Assembly (NCBI RefSeq): GCF_018131225.1
Contig: NZ_JAFCMM010000005.1
Location: 186,001-250,000 of the forward strand
DNA: 64,000 nt
Reading direction: 5' to 3'
Origin: Bradyrhizobium sp. U87765 SZCCT0048
GTDB lineage: Bacteria; Pseudomonadota; Alphaproteobacteria; Rhizobiales; Xanthobacteraceae
Each line of letters starts with the position of its first letter. Positions within the stretch are counted from its first letter, which is position 1. This document shows positions 43,880 to 52,868 of the stretch, piece by piece. Made by a program: the position numbers and the translations under genes. The notes under the pieces were generated by a model. That model was not told where the DNA came from. It did no database searches and saw nothing but the letters and a program-made list of their open reading frames with translations.

Positions 43880-44743
43880 TCAGGCCGGCTTTACCGCGGT
43901 GACGATCCAGATCGCGGCGGGCAGGTCGACGCGGTCGCCGTGATGGAACGGGCCGAGTGCCTCGCGGATCGACTGCGCGGTGGCCGCGGCCTTCTCCGGC
44001 GGCTGGCCTTCGAGCGCCCGCCCCGCGGGGCCGATCGACAGCGCGACAGCGACAGCGTGGTCGAGGCCCTGTCCTCCGGCGAGGTCCAGCGGCGTGTCGA
44101 ACGGTTCGAGCGCGATCGCGCCGAAGCCGGCGGCATTGAGGATGTGCTCGACGCGCTCGCGCGCAGCGAATGCGAACGGGCCGGGATCGTCGGGCTTCAT
44201 CTCCGGCAGTTTCGGCACGTGCTTGTAGGCCTGCTGCAGCGGCAGCATGAAGTAGGGATTGTCCCGCGGCTGTCGCCAGCAGGCGAACGCGACGCGGCCG
44301 CCGGGCCGTAGCGCCGTGGCGAGGTTGGTGAACGCCGCCACCGGATCGGCGAAGAACATTACGCCGAAACGGGACACCAGCACGTCGAAATGGCCAGCCG
44401 CGAAGCGATGCGACGCGGCGTCTGCCTCGAGATAGCTCAGCGGCGCCCCGGTCGGGATGCGCGCGCGGGCGCGCGCCAGCATCTCGCTGGAGATGTCGAT
44501 GCCGAGCACCTCGCCGGACGCGCCGACGGCCTTCGCCAGCACGACGGAATAGGCGCCGCAGCCACAGCCGACGTCGATGACGCGTTCGCCCGGCCGCACC
44601 GTCGCGCGCTCCAGCATGTGCTGCAGCACCGGCGCGAAGGTGGTGTCGAGCGTGTCCTGGAAATCGGTCCACTGCCGGCCCGCCTCGCCGTTCCAGAACG
44701 CCAGCTGGTCGATCGGGGCCGGAGTCGGGGACGATGACGTCAT
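43880..44743 (-). CDS. SAM-dependent class I methyltransferase
   Basis: 287 residues. Motif I VIDVGCGCGAYSVVLAKAVG (Gly-rich SAM loop), acidic end of beta 2 in VLGIDISSEMLARA, motif IV FDVLVSRFGVMFFADPVAAFTNLATALRPGG. The first 35 residues contain FWNGEAGRQWTDFQDTLD, often seen in ubiquinone/menaquinone-type methyltransferases. AGGGAGA precedes the ATG at 44741-44743. It is convergent with the exoprotein gene, 31 bp away. Substrate unknown. Confidence 0.87.
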   Translation of the reverse strand: MTSSSPTPAPIDQLAFWNGEAGRQWTDFQDTLDTTFAPVLQHMLERATVRPGERVIDVGCGCGAYSVVLAKAVGASGEVLGIDISSEMLARARARIPTGAPLSYLEADAASHRFAAGHFDVLVSRFGVMFFADPVAAFTNLATALRPGGRVAFACWRQPRDNPYFMLPLQQAYKHVPKLPEMKPDDPGPFAFAARERVEHILNAAGFGAIALEPFDTPLDLAGGQGLDHAVAVALSIGPAGRALEGQPPEKAAATAQSIREALGPFHHGDRVDLPAAIWIVTAVKPA

Positions 44744-44926
44744 GGCGTTCTCCCTGTGGGCTGTCCGTTCGCTGCGGTGGCGCGACGCAGGCGCGGCGGC
44801 ACGGCGACGGATCATTTGTCAGGTTGCATCCTGCGCGGCACGCGCGGTGACGTCGAGAGATTTATTCTCATGGATGTCGTCGCCGCAGGCGATCTGTTGC
44901 TTTTCAGGCCTGCGCCCCTGGCGGCC

Positions 44927-44938
44927 GCAATTAATTGC
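44927..44938. promoter_or_regulatory. Palindromic operator site 1 (GCAATTAATTGC)
   Basis: A perfect 12-bp palindrome in GC-rich DNA, 58 bp before the ATG of the first amidase. It is one of three closely matching sites (also 50503-50514 and 54935-54946), each upstream of one transcription unit of the amidase/AprA-like/ABC region. Probable binding site for the Crp/Fnr regulator encoded at 53852. Confidence 0.7.
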
Positions 44939-44996
44939 TGCATTCCGTCGAAGGCGCGCCGTAGCCACGCTCATCATGCAGGCGAGGGGACGCGAC

Positions 44997-46427
44997 ATGC
45001 CGACACCATCATCATCCACCATCACGGCGCCCGCAGCGGCGGACGACCTGGCGCGGCTGTCGGCGCTGGAGCTTGTCGCCGGCTATCGCGCCGGACGTTT
45101 CTCGCCGGTCGAGGTGACGCAGGCGGTGATCGACCGCGTGCGGCGGCTCGATCCGAAGGTCAACGCGTTCGCGGTGTTCGATCCGGAGACCGCGCTGGAG
45201 GCGGCGCGGCAGTCGGAGCAGCGCTGGCGGCGCGGCACGCCGCTCGGTGCGCTCGACGGCGTGCCGGTGACGCTGAAGGATCTCATTCTCGCCAAGGGCT
45301 GGCCGACGCTGCGCGGCAGCCGCGCCGTCGATCCGGCGCAGGCCTGGGACGAGGATGCGCCGGCCGCCGCGCGGCTGCGCGAGGACGGCGCGGTGCTGCT
45401 CGGCAAGACCACGACCTCCGAATTCGGCTGGAAAGGGCTCGGCGACAGCCCGCTCACCGGCATCACCCGCAATCCCTGGAACACGGCGCATACGCCCGGC
45501 GGCAGCAGCGGCGGTGCCGCGGCCGCGGCGGCGTTCGACTTCGGGCCGCTGCATGTCGCGACCGACGGCGGCGGCTCGACCCGCCTGCCGGCGGCGCACA
45601 GCGGCGTGTTCGGCTTCAAGCCGAGCTTCGGCCGCGTGCCGGTCTATCCGCCATCGCAGAACGGCACGCTCTATCATGTCACGCCGCTGACGCGCTCGGT
45701 GCGCGATGCCGCCGTGCTGCTCAATGTCATCGCGCGGCCCGACGCGCGCGACTGGCACGCGCTGCCGCCATCGGCCACCGCGCTCGACGACGGGCTGGAG
45801 CAGGGCGTCAAGGGGCTGCGCATCGCCTTCAGCCCGGCGCTCGGCTATGCGCAGGTCAATCCGCAGGTCGAGCGGCTGGTGGCCGACGGCGCGCGGGTGT
45901 TCGCCGATCTCGGCGCCACGGTCGAGTTGGTCGATCCCGGCATCGACGATCCGTTTCCGATCTTCGACACGCTGTGGGCGGCGGGGGCGGCCAAGCTGCT
46001 CGCCTCCTTCGCGCCGGAGCGCCGTGGGCTGGTGGAAGCGGGCCTGCAGGAGGTCGCGGCACGCGGGCAGGCGATCGATGTCGTGGCGTATCTGCGCGCG
46101 GTCGACGCCCGCGAGGCGCTCGGCCGGCATTTCAACCAGTTTCACCAGACCTGGGACCTGTTGATCACGCCGACCACGGCGCACCCGGCCTCGGCGATCG
46201 ACGCGACGCAGGCCGATCTCGTCCGCCGCCCGATCCGCTCGCCCTTCACCTATCCCTTCAACCTCACCCAGCAGCCGGCGGCCTCGGTGCCGGTCGGGCT
46301 GACGCCCGAGGGCCTGCCGGTTGGCCTGCAGATCGTCGGCGCCAGGTTCGCCGATGCCACCGTGCTGCGCGCGGCGCGTGCCTTCGAAATCGCGCGTCCC
46401 TTTGCCCGCCCCGGTGAGCCGCGATGA
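44997..46427 (+). CDS. Amidase-signature hydrolase
   Basis: 476 residues. The Ser-cisSer-Lys triad is complete: Lys94 in VTLKDLI, Ser170 in GGSSGGAAAA, nucleophile Ser194 in DGGGSTRLPA. Otherwise a typical amidase-signature fold (C-terminal FTYPFNLTQQPAASVPVGLTPEGLPVGLQIVG). ATG after GAGGGG; the adjacent upstream ATGs are less well placed. Overlaps the second amidase by 4 bp (ATGA). Hydrolyses a C-N bond, releasing ammonia or an amine from an amide; with the downstream importer it probably acts on an imported amide. It lies directly after operator site 1. Confidence 0.87.
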   Translation: MPTPSSSTITAPAAADDLARLSALELVAGYRAGRFSPVEVTQAVIDRVRRLDPKVNAFAVFDPETALEAARQSEQRWRRGTPLGALDGVPVTLKDLILAKGWPTLRGSRAVDPAQAWDEDAPAAARLREDGAVLLGKTTTSEFGWKGLGDSPLTGITRNPWNTAHTPGGSSGGAAAAAAFDFGPLHVATDGGGSTRLPAAHSGVFGFKPSFGRVPVYPPSQNGTLYHVTPLTRSVRDAAVLLNVIARPDARDWHALPPSATALDDGLEQGVKGLRIAFSPALGYAQVNPQVERLVADGARVFADLGATVELVDPGIDDPFPIFDTLWAAGAAKLLASFAPERRGLVEAGLQEVAARGQAIDVVAYLRAVDAREALGRHFNQFHQTWDLLITPTTAHPASAIDATQADLVRRPIRSPFTYPFNLTQQPAASVPVGLTPEGLPVGLQIVGARFADATVLRAARAFEIARPFARPGEPR

Positions 46428-47860
46428 CCGCGACCGTTCCGCTGCATCTCGACCTGCCGAGCCTGCGCGCGGCTTACGCCGATGGCACGCTGACGCCGAC
46501 GGCGCTGGTCGAAACGATCTTCGACACCATCACCCGGCGCGGTGACGACGCGGTGTGGGTCAGCCTCGCCTCGCGTGACGCGGTCCGCGCCCGTGCCCGT
46601 GCGCTCGAGGCACTGCCGGCGCTGGCGCGCGCGAGCCTGCCGCTGTGGGGCGTGCCGTTCAGCGTCAAGGACTGCACCGACGTCGCCGGCGTGCCGACGA
46701 GTTCGGCCTGTCCCGGCTTCGCCTACGTGCCGACGGAGAACAATCCGGCGGTCGGGCGATTGCGCGATGCGGGTGCGATCTTCATCGGCAAGACCAACAT
46801 GGACCAGTTCGCCACCGGGCTCGTCGGCGTGCGCTCGCCCCATGGCGTGGCACGTAATCCGTTCGATGCGCGTTTCATCCCCGGTGGTTCGAGTTCGGGC
46901 GCCGCGGTTTCCGTCGCGGCCGGGCTGGTCAGCCTGGCACTCGGCACCGACACCGGTGGCTCCGGGCGGGTGCCGGCGGCGCTCAACAACGTGGTCGGGC
47001 TGAAGCCGACCCGCGGCCTCGTCAGCGGTGTCGGCAACGTCGCCGCCTGTCGGTCGATCGAGACGCTGTCGGTGTTCGCGCTGACCGTGCCGGACGCCCA
47101 GGCCGCGTTCGAGGTGATCCGTGGCTTCGATGCGCGCGATCCGTTCGCGCGGCAGGCGACGCTGGCGCCGCGGCAGCTCGGCGACACCTTTCGTTTCGGC
47201 GTGCCGAGGGCGGACCAGCTCGATTTCTTCGGCAATGCCGATGCGGCCGCGCTGTTCGATGCCGCGGTGCGCCGCCTGGAGGCGCTCGGCGGCACGCGGG
47301 TGGACGTCGACTACAGCCCGTTCCTCGAGATCAACGACCTGCTGTTCCAGGGGCCCTGGCTCGCCGAGCGCTATGGCGCGCTGCAGTCGTTCGTCGACGC
47401 GCAGCCGGAGGCGATCCTGCCGGTCACCCGCGACATCCTGCGCGGCGGGGCGGGCATCTCCGGCGCGCAGGTATTCGCCGCCCAGCAGCGTCTCAATCTG
47501 CTCAAGCGCGAGATCGACGGGCTGTGGCTGGACATCGACGTCTTGGCAGTGCCCACCACGGGCACGGCCTACACCATCGCGGAGCTTGCGGCCGATCCCA
47601 TCACGTTGAACTTCCGGCTCGGCACCTACACCAATTTCGTCAACCTCGCGGATCTCGCCGCGGTCGCGGTGCCCGCGGGCTTCCTGCCGAATGGGGTGCC
47701 GCAGGGCATCAGCCTGATCACGCCAGCGTTCGCCGATCTTGACGCGGCGGCGCTCGCCGAGCGCTTCCATCGCCACCAGAACCTGCCGCTCGGAGCGCGC
47801 GCCGTCGCGGCCGCCGACGCGGCAGCACCTTCCCATCGACAAGAGGAGACAACGACGTGA
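46424..47860 (+). CDS. Amidase-signature hydrolase, allophanate-hydrolase-like
   Basis: 478 residues. Triad Lys82 in FSVKDCTDV, cis-Ser in GGSSSGAAVSV (about 156-157), nucleophile Ser180 in TDTGGSGRVPAALNN. The Asn-rich sequence LNNVVGLKPTRGLVS and the length match the amidase part of allophanate hydrolases; the separate C-terminal decarboxylase-linked domain of complete AtzF-type enzymes is not present. The stop overlaps the GTG start of the binding protein (GTGA). Likely acts in series with the first amidase, either on a different amide bond or on a urea-like product. Confidence 0.84.
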   Translation: MTATVPLHLDLPSLRAAYADGTLTPTALVETIFDTITRRGDDAVWVSLASRDAVRARARALEALPALARASLPLWGVPFSVKDCTDVAGVPTSSACPGFAYVPTENNPAVGRLRDAGAIFIGKTNMDQFATGLVGVRSPHGVARNPFDARFIPGGSSSGAAVSVAAGLVSLALGTDTGGSGRVPAALNNVVGLKPTRGLVSGVGNVAACRSIETLSVFALTVPDAQAAFEVIRGFDARDPFARQATLAPRQLGDTFRFGVPRADQLDFFGNADAAALFDAAVRRLEALGGTRVDVDYSPFLEINDLLFQGPWLAERYGALQSFVDAQPEAILPVTRDILRGGAGISGAQVFAAQQRLNLLKREIDGLWLDIDVLAVPTTGTAYTIAELAADPITLNFRLGTYTNFVNLADLAAVAVPAGFLPNGVPQGISLITPAFADLDAAALAERFHRHQNLPLGARAVAAADAAAPSHRQEETTT

Positions 47861-48846
47861 CCAGCAGCAAGCGGACCGCAGGCCTGCGGGCGAATGTCCG
47901 GCGCATCGGGGTTGCGCTGGCGATGGCCGTCGCGATGGTCGGGGCGGCGACGCCCTCCCGCGCGCAGGACATCACCATCGGCGAGGGCATCGCGCTCGGC
48001 TGGGCGCAGTTCTTCGTCGCCGATCACGACAAGACATGGCAGAAGCAGGGCCTCACCCCCAAGGCCACGACGTTCGCCAGCGGCCGGCTCGTGCTCGACG
48101 CGCTGGTCGGTGGCGGCGTCGTCATCGGCACCGCGGCGGAGACGCCGGTGGTGTTCGCTGCGCTCAACGGCCTGCCGGTGCGGATCATCGGCACGCTGAA
48201 CAGGCATGAGCCGTTCGACCTCGTCGCCATCAATGCGATTAAGACGGCCGGGGATATCAAGGGCCGCCGCATCGGCTATTCCCAGGGCACCAACGCCCAC
48301 TACTACCTGCTCAAGCTGCTGGCGTCGGAAGGCCTGACGCTGTCCGACATCACGCCGGTCAGTCTCAATCCCGGCGACTTCGTCTCCAGCCTGTCGGGCG
48401 GCGCCATCGACGCCTTCATCTGGACCGAGCCGCACCTGTCGCAGGCGCTGGCGCAGGGCCCGGACCGCTTCCACGTCATTCGCTCGCCGGGGCTCTATTC
48501 CACCTATTCGAGCATCATCACCCTGCAGTCGACCATCGACAGCAAGCCCGATCTGCTGGTGAAGGCGCTCAAAGCCCTGATCGAGGCCGACGACATCATT
48601 CGCCGGGATCCCGACGCGGCGGCGGCGCTGACGGCCGAGCGGATCAAGCTCGACCCGGCGGTGGCGCGGGCGTTCTGGCCGCGGGCGAACTTTCGCCTCG
48701 CGCTCGACAAGCCGGCGCTGGTCGCCGAGCTCAAGCGGCAGGCCGCCTGGGCGGTCGAGAACAAGCTGGTGCGGCCCGACGCCAAGGTCCCTGACTTCGA
48801 CACCGTCGTGGTGCAGGACCTGTTCGAGCGCGCACGCGGCAACTAG
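47857..48846 (+). CDS. ABC transporter substrate-binding protein, SsuA/NrtA/ThiY type
   Basis: 329 residues from a GTG that overlaps the amidase stop; AGAGGAG lies 7 bp before. Signal peptide VALAMAVAMVGAATPSRAQ, cleavage near residue 36. The mature part has the periplasmic binding protein type 2 pattern of sulfonate/nitrate/taurine/pyrimidine binders: AQFFVADHDKTWQKQGL, FASGRLVLDALVGGGVVIGTAAETPVVFAALN, GRRIGYSQGTNAHYYLLKLLAS, then PGDFVSSLSGGAIDAFIWTEPH. Periplasmic; ligand could be a sulfonate, an amide or an aminopyrimidine-like compound. It feeds the ATPase and permease downstream. Confidence 0.87.
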   Translation: MTSSKRTAGLRANVRRIGVALAMAVAMVGAATPSRAQDITIGEGIALGWAQFFVADHDKTWQKQGLTPKATTFASGRLVLDALVGGGVVIGTAAETPVVFAALNGLPVRIIGTLNRHEPFDLVAINAIKTAGDIKGRRIGYSQGTNAHYYLLKLLASEGLTLSDITPVSLNPGDFVSSLSGGAIDAFIWTEPHLSQALAQGPDRFHVIRSPGLYSTYSSIITLQSTIDSKPDLLVKALKALIEADDIIRRDPDAAAALTAERIKLDPAVARAFWPRANFRLALDKPALVAELKRQAAWAVENKLVRPDAKVPDFDTVVVQDLFERARGN

Positions 48847-48858
48847 GCGAGGCTTGAC

Positions 48859-49665
48859 GTGCACGGCACCTCCCAGCAGGCGGCCCGCGCATCATCGCCG
48901 GTGTCCGAGCCGCCGCTCATTTCCTGCGTCGAGGTCGGGCATGTCTATGCCTCGGGCCGTGGCGAGACCACGGCGCTCGATCGCGTGTCGCTCCGTGTCG
49001 CACGGGGCGAGTTCGTCTGCGTGCTCGGCCCCAGCGGCTGCGGCAAGACCACGCTGCTGAACATTCTCGCCGGCTTCGTCGCGCCGTCCCACGGCACGGT
49101 GCGCATCGACGGGCGGGCGATCGATGGTCCCAGTGCCGAGCGTGGTGTCGTGTTCCAGGACTATTCGCTGTTTCCCTGGCTGACGGCCGAGGCCAATGTC
49201 GCGTTCGGCCTGCGCATGGCGGGACGGCCGGCGCGGGAGCGCCGCGAGACAGCTCATCGTCTTCTCGACCTCGTCGGATTGCCGGAGGCCGGCGGACGCT
49301 ATCCGTCGGAGCTGTCCGGCGGCATGAAGCAGCGCGTCGCCATCGCGCGGGCGCTGGCGACGCGGCCGGCGCTGCTCTTGATGGACGAGCCGTTCGCGGC
49401 GCTCGATGCCATGACGCGCAGTTCCCTGCAGTCCAAGCTGATCGACATCAGGGCACATGAGGCCCAGACCATCCTGTTCGTGACCCACAATATCGCGGAG
49501 GCCATCAGCCTCGGCACGCGCCTCGTGGTGATGTCGGCCCATCCCGGCCGCATCGCCGAGGACATCACCGTCGATCTGCCCTATCCGCGACGCCGGACAT
49601 CGCCGGCGTTCAATGCGCTGTACGCACGCGTCGCGCGGGCCATCGGGCTTGAGGCGGCGGAGTAG
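48859..49665 (+). CDS. ABC transporter ATP-binding protein (SsuB/TauB type)
   Basis: 268 residues from a GTG. Walker A GPSGCGKTT (from residue 57, Lys63), Q-loop VFQDYSLFPW, signature LSGGMKQR (from residue 152), Walker B LLLMDEPFAALD, switch His in FVTHNIAEA. The order and length match the nitrate/sulfonate/taurine ATPases. 12 bp after the binding protein and 4 bp before the permease. Cytoplasmic, drives import of the ligand. Confidence 0.92.
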   Translation: MHGTSQQAARASSPVSEPPLISCVEVGHVYASGRGETTALDRVSLRVARGEFVCVLGPSGCGKTTLLNILAGFVAPSHGTVRIDGRAIDGPSAERGVVFQDYSLFPWLTAEANVAFGLRMAGRPARERRETAHRLLDLVGLPEAGGRYPSELSGGMKQRVAIARALATRPALLLMDEPFAALDAMTRSSLQSKLIDIRAHEAQTILFVTHNIAEAISLGTRLVVMSAHPGRIAEDITVDLPYPRRRTSPAFNALYARVARAIGLEAAE

Positions 49666-49669
49666 GGCG

Positions 49670-50488
49670 ATGGCGGCACGCATCGACCGGTCGGCCGTGG
49701 CCGGCATCCTCGGCACTTCGGCGTTCTTTGTCGCCTGGGAGGCACTGAGCCGCAGCGGCCTTGTCAACGCCGTGATGCTGCCGGCGCCCAGCATGATCCT
49801 GACCTCGGCGTGGGATCTGCTGGCGAGCGGCGAGCTGCTGCGCCATCTCGGCGCCAGTGTGCTGCGCGCGGCGGCAGGCTTTGCCGCCGGCGCTGCGCTT
49901 GCCGTCGCGCTCGGCACCGCCATGGCGCGGCTGCCGCTGCTGCATGGCGCCATCAACCCGCTGGTGCAGATGTTCCGCGCGGTGCCTTCACTGGCCTTCG
50001 TGCCGCTGGCGATCTTCTGGTTCGGCATCGGCGAGACATCAAAAATCTTCCTGGTGGCGTGGGGCGTGTTCTTCCCGGTGTGGGTCAACACCTATCTGGG
50101 CGTACGCGACGCCAGCCCGCTGCTTGGACGCGCGGCGGCGAGCCTCGGCGCCAGGGGATGGCGCAACGTCGTGTTCGTCGTCCTGCCCGGCGCGCTGCCG
50201 TTCATCATCGCCGGGCTGCGTGTCGGGCTGTCGGTGGCGCTGGTGGTGCTGGTCGCGGCGGAACTGGCGGGGGCGGCCTACGGCGTCGGCTATCTCATCC
50301 AGATGTCGCAGCAGGTGTTTCGGGTCGACCACATGTTTGTCGGCCTCGCGGTGCTCGGCCTGATGGGGTTCGGCGCCGATGTCCTGTTCGAGCGCGCGGT
50401 GCGCGCGCTGCTGCCCTGGTACGGCGTCGAGCGGGCGCCGCGCCGCCGCGACGGTGACGAGACGGCCGGCGCGCCACGCGCCCGCTGA
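49670..50488 (+). CDS. ABC transporter permease (SsuC/TauC type)
   Basis: 272 residues, six membrane segments. The EAA-type loop is LLGRAAASLGARGWRNVVFVVLPGALPFIIAGLRVG. FRAVPSLAFVPLAIFWFGIGETSKIFLVAWGVFFPVWVNTYLG is characteristic of the sulfonate/nitrate/taurine permeases. The ATG (49670) lies just after the ATPase stop. Last gene of the first operon part; the next gene starts 82 bp downstream behind operator site 2, so it may be transcribed both from the amidase promoter and independently. Confidence 0.9.
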   Translation: MAARIDRSAVAGILGTSAFFVAWEALSRSGLVNAVMLPAPSMILTSAWDLLASGELLRHLGASVLRAAAGFAAGAALAVALGTAMARLPLLHGAINPLVQMFRAVPSLAFVPLAIFWFGIGETSKIFLVAWGVFFPVWVNTYLGVRDASPLLGRAAASLGARGWRNVVFVVLPGALPFIIAGLRVGLSVALVVLVAAELAGAAYGVGYLIQMSQQVFRVDHMFVGLAVLGLMGFGADVLFERAVRALLPWYGVERAPRRRDGDETAGAPRAR

Positions 50489-50502
50489 TCGTGCCTCGGG
50501 AA

Positions 50503-50514
50503 GCAATTTATTGC
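50503..50514. promoter_or_regulatory. Palindromic operator site 2 (GCAATTTATTGC)
   Basis: One mismatch from site 1 at the centre. It sits in the 82-bp gap between the permease and the DUF971 gene, 56 bp before the DUF971 ATG, nearly the same distance as site 1 has from its gene. Supports a separate, co-regulated promoter for the DUF971/AprA-like/ferredoxin/HEAT genes. Confidence 0.72.
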
Positions 50515-50570
50515 GCGCCTCCGCGCAGGGCGCGCCCTACAACAACGACGACGTCAACGGAGAGATCCCC

Positions 50571-50861
50571 ATGGAGCCGAGCGACATCACACTGGACGAC
50601 CCCGGCACCACGCTGGTGCTGACCTGGCCGGACGGCACCGGCCGCCTCGACGCACAGGCGCTGCGCCGTGCCAGCCGGGCGGCGAGCGAGATCCGGCGGC
50701 AGGCCGAGGGCATCGAGCTGCACCTGCCCGAGGACCTTCGCGTCGAACTGGCGGAGCCGATCGGCAATTACGCACTGCGGCTGGTGTTCTCCGATGGGCA
50801 CAACCGCGGCATCTATCCCTGGTCCTACCTGCGCGCGCTGGCGGGCCTCGAGGCGGCGTGA
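50571..50861 (+). CDS. DUF971-domain protein
   Basis: 96 residues, nearly the whole being a DUF971 domain: LVLTWPDGTGRLDAQALRRA opens it, and VELAEPIGNYALRLVFSDGHNRGIYPWSYLRAL is its conserved end, the YxW/IYPWxYLR signature. DUF971 is also found as the N-terminal domain of gamma-butyrobetaine hydroxylase and joined to Mrp/ApbC Fe-S carriers; its own role is not established. AGGAGA-like GGAGAGA precedes the ATG. The next ORF starts near its stop. It heads the redox part of the cluster. Confidence 0.82.
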   Translation: MEPSDITLDDPGTTLVLTWPDGTGRLDAQALRRASRAASEIRRQAEGIELHLPEDLRVELAEPIGNYALRLVFSDGHNRGIYPWSYLRALAGLEAA

Positions 50862-50872
50862 AGGAAAGCAAC

Positions 50873-52609
50873 ATGGACGAGATTCAGGACGGCATCTCGG
50901 AGGTCGAGTGCGACGTGCTGGTGATCGGTGGCGGAACCGCCGGGCCGATGGCCGCCTACAAGGCCAGGCGCCGCAATCCGGCGGCGCGCGTCGTGCTGCT
51001 GGAGAAGGCCAACGTCAAACGCTCTGGCGCCATCGCGATGGGCATGGACGGGCTGAACAACGCCGTCGTGCCGGGCTATGCGACGCCCGAGCAGTACACC
51101 AAGGAAATCACCATCGCCAACGATGGCATCGTCGACCAGGCGGCGGTCTACAAATACGCCTCGCGCTGCTTCGACATGATCCAGGAGTTGGACAGCTTCG
51201 GCATCAAGTTCCAGAAGACCGAGAACGGCGACTTCGACGTCAAGAAGGTGCACCATCTCGGCTCCTATGTGCTGCCGATGCCGAACGGCGACACCATCAA
51301 GAAGGCGCTGTACCGCCAGCTGCGCCGCGAGCGGGTGCTGATCTCCAACCGTTTCATGGCGACGCGGCTGCTGACCGCCGCCGACGGCCGCATCGCCGGC
51401 GCCATCGCGGTAAACACCCGCACGGCCGAGATCTTGGTGCTGCGGGCGAAGGCGGTGATCCTGTGCGCGGGTGCCGCCGGGCGGCTCGGCCTGCCGCATT
51501 CGGGCTATCTCTGGGGCACCTACGAGAACGCCACCAACTCCGGCGACGGCTATGCCATGGCCTATCACGCGGGCGCGGCGCTCGCCAACCTCGAGTGCTT
51601 CCAGATCAACCCGCTGATCAAGGACTACAACGGTCCGGCCTGTGCCTATGTCGCCGGCCCCTTCGGCGCCTACACCGCCAACAGCGAAGGCCGCCGCTTC
51701 ATCGAGTGCGACTACTGGTCCGGCCAGATGATGCAGGAGTTCTACAACGAGCTGCAGTCGGGCAAGGGGCCGGTATTTCTCAAGCTCAACCATCTGCACA
51801 GCGACACCATCGGCCAGATCGAGGCGGTGCTGCACAAGGTCGAGCGGCCGAGCCGCGGCCGCTTCCATGACAACCGCGGCACCGACTATCGGGCGCAGAT
51901 GATCGAGATGCATATCTCGGAGATCGGGCTGTGCTCGGGCCACAGCGCGTCCGGCGTGTTCGTCGACGAATTCGCCCGCACCACGGTGCCCGGCCTCTAC
52001 GCCGCCGGCGACATGGCGAGCGTGCCGCACAACTACATGCTGGGCGCCTTCACCAACGGCGCGGTGGCCGGCGAGCACGCCGCCGACCATGCCGCCGACA
52101 TCGACCTGCCGGCCTATGACCACGACGACGTCGTGCGCGAGCAGGCGCGGGTGCTGGCGCCGACCCGGCGCGACGACGGCATTCCGCCGAACCAGCTCGA
52201 ATACAAGGTGCGCCGTCTGGTCAACGACTACCTGCAACCGCCCAAGGTGACGGCGCGGATGCAGCTCGGGCAGGCGCGGTTCGCGGAAGCGCGCGACGAC
52301 CTCGACACCGCGGTGGTCGCGCGCGACGCCCACGAGCTGATGCGCGCGCTGGAGGTGTCGTCGATCCTCGACTGCGCCGACATGGCGGCGTTCGCCTCGC
52401 TGTACCGCACCGAGAGCCGCTGGGGGCTTTATCACCACCGCGTCGACCATCCCGACAAGAATGATGCCGAGTGGTTCTGCCACAGCCTGGTGCGCAAGGT
52501 CGACGGGCGCATGACCGCAAGCAAACGCGCGGTCGCGCCCTACATCGTGCCGATCGACGAGGCCGAGCGCGGCGCCTACGACCGCCAGCGCATCCGCCAG
52601 ACCGCCTGA
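50873..52609 (+). CDS. AprA-like / fumarate reductase-type flavoprotein
   Basis: 578 residues. FAD-binding GGGTAGPMAA (Gly19-Gly24), then LEKANVKRSGAIAMGMDGLNNAVVPG, and the C-terminal flavin motif GHSASGVFVDEFARTTVPGLYAAGDMASVPHNYMLGAFTNGAVAGEHAADH. The best family match is the alpha subunit of adenylylsulfate reductase (AprA) and related FAD proteins of the succinate dehydrogenase superfamily, slightly shorter than true AprA (about 620-660). No cytochrome or membrane anchor follows; a 4Fe-4S ferredoxin does, mirroring AprAB. ATG at 50873 has GGAAAG; a GTG at 50858 is an alternative. A cytoplasmic two-electron redox enzyme for an N- or S-compound is inferred. Confidence 0.82.
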   Translation: MDEIQDGISEVECDVLVIGGGTAGPMAAYKARRRNPAARVVLLEKANVKRSGAIAMGMDGLNNAVVPGYATPEQYTKEITIANDGIVDQAAVYKYASRCFDMIQELDSFGIKFQKTENGDFDVKKVHHLGSYVLPMPNGDTIKKALYRQLRRERVLISNRFMATRLLTAADGRIAGAIAVNTRTAEILVLRAKAVILCAGAAGRLGLPHSGYLWGTYENATNSGDGYAMAYHAGAALANLECFQINPLIKDYNGPACAYVAGPFGAYTANSEGRRFIECDYWSGQMMQEFYNELQSGKGPVFLKLNHLHSDTIGQIEAVLHKVERPSRGRFHDNRGTDYRAQMIEMHISEIGLCSGHSASGVFVDEFARTTVPGLYAAGDMASVPHNYMLGAFTNGAVAGEHAADHAADIDLPAYDHDDVVREQARVLAPTRRDDGIPPNQLEYKVRRLVNDYLQPPKVTARMQLGQARFAEARDDLDTAVVARDAHELMRALEVSSILDCADMAAFASLYRTESRWGLYHHRVDHPDKNDAEWFCHSLVRKVDGRMTASKRAVAPYIVPIDEAERGAYDRQRIRQTA

Positions 52610-52623
52610 CAGAAGGAGCCGCC

Positions 52624-52857
52624 ATGCCGCTAGCCCATGCGCCCACCACCGTGCCTGTCGTCGTCGACGATGCCAAATGCATCGCCGACAAGGGCTGTAC
52701 CGTCTGCGTCGACGTCTGCCCGCTCGACGTGCTGCGGATCAGCGATCTCACCGGCAAGGCCTATATGAAGTACGACGAGTGCTGGTACTGCATGCCCTGC
52801 GAGACCGACTGCCCGACCGGCGCGGTGACGGTCAACATTCCCTACCTCCTGCGCTGA
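52624..52857 (+). CDS. 4Fe-4S ferredoxin (two-cluster, AprB-like)
   Basis: 77 residues with two cysteine sets: Cys19, 25, 28, 32 (C-x5-C-x2-C-x3-CP) and Cys53, 56, 59, 63 (C-x2-C-x2-C-x3-CP). This spacing fits two [4Fe-4S] clusters of the kind in AprB and related subunits, with no long C-terminal tail as AprB has. AGAAGGAG precedes the ATG, 14 bp after the flavoprotein stop. It almost certainly is the electron partner of the flavoprotein. Confidence 0.9.
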   Translation: MPLAHAPTTVPVVVDDAKCIADKGCTVCVDVCPLDVLRISDLTGKAYMKYDECWYCMPCETDCPTGAVTVNIPYLLR

Positions 52858-52868
52858 GGAGAAGCGAG

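Noticed and set aside
44858..44876. GAGATTTATTCTC as a further operator of the amidase regulon
   Set aside because: Only the central TTTATT agrees with the GCAAYTWATTGC sites; the outer arms GAGA/TCTC differ, so it was not counted.
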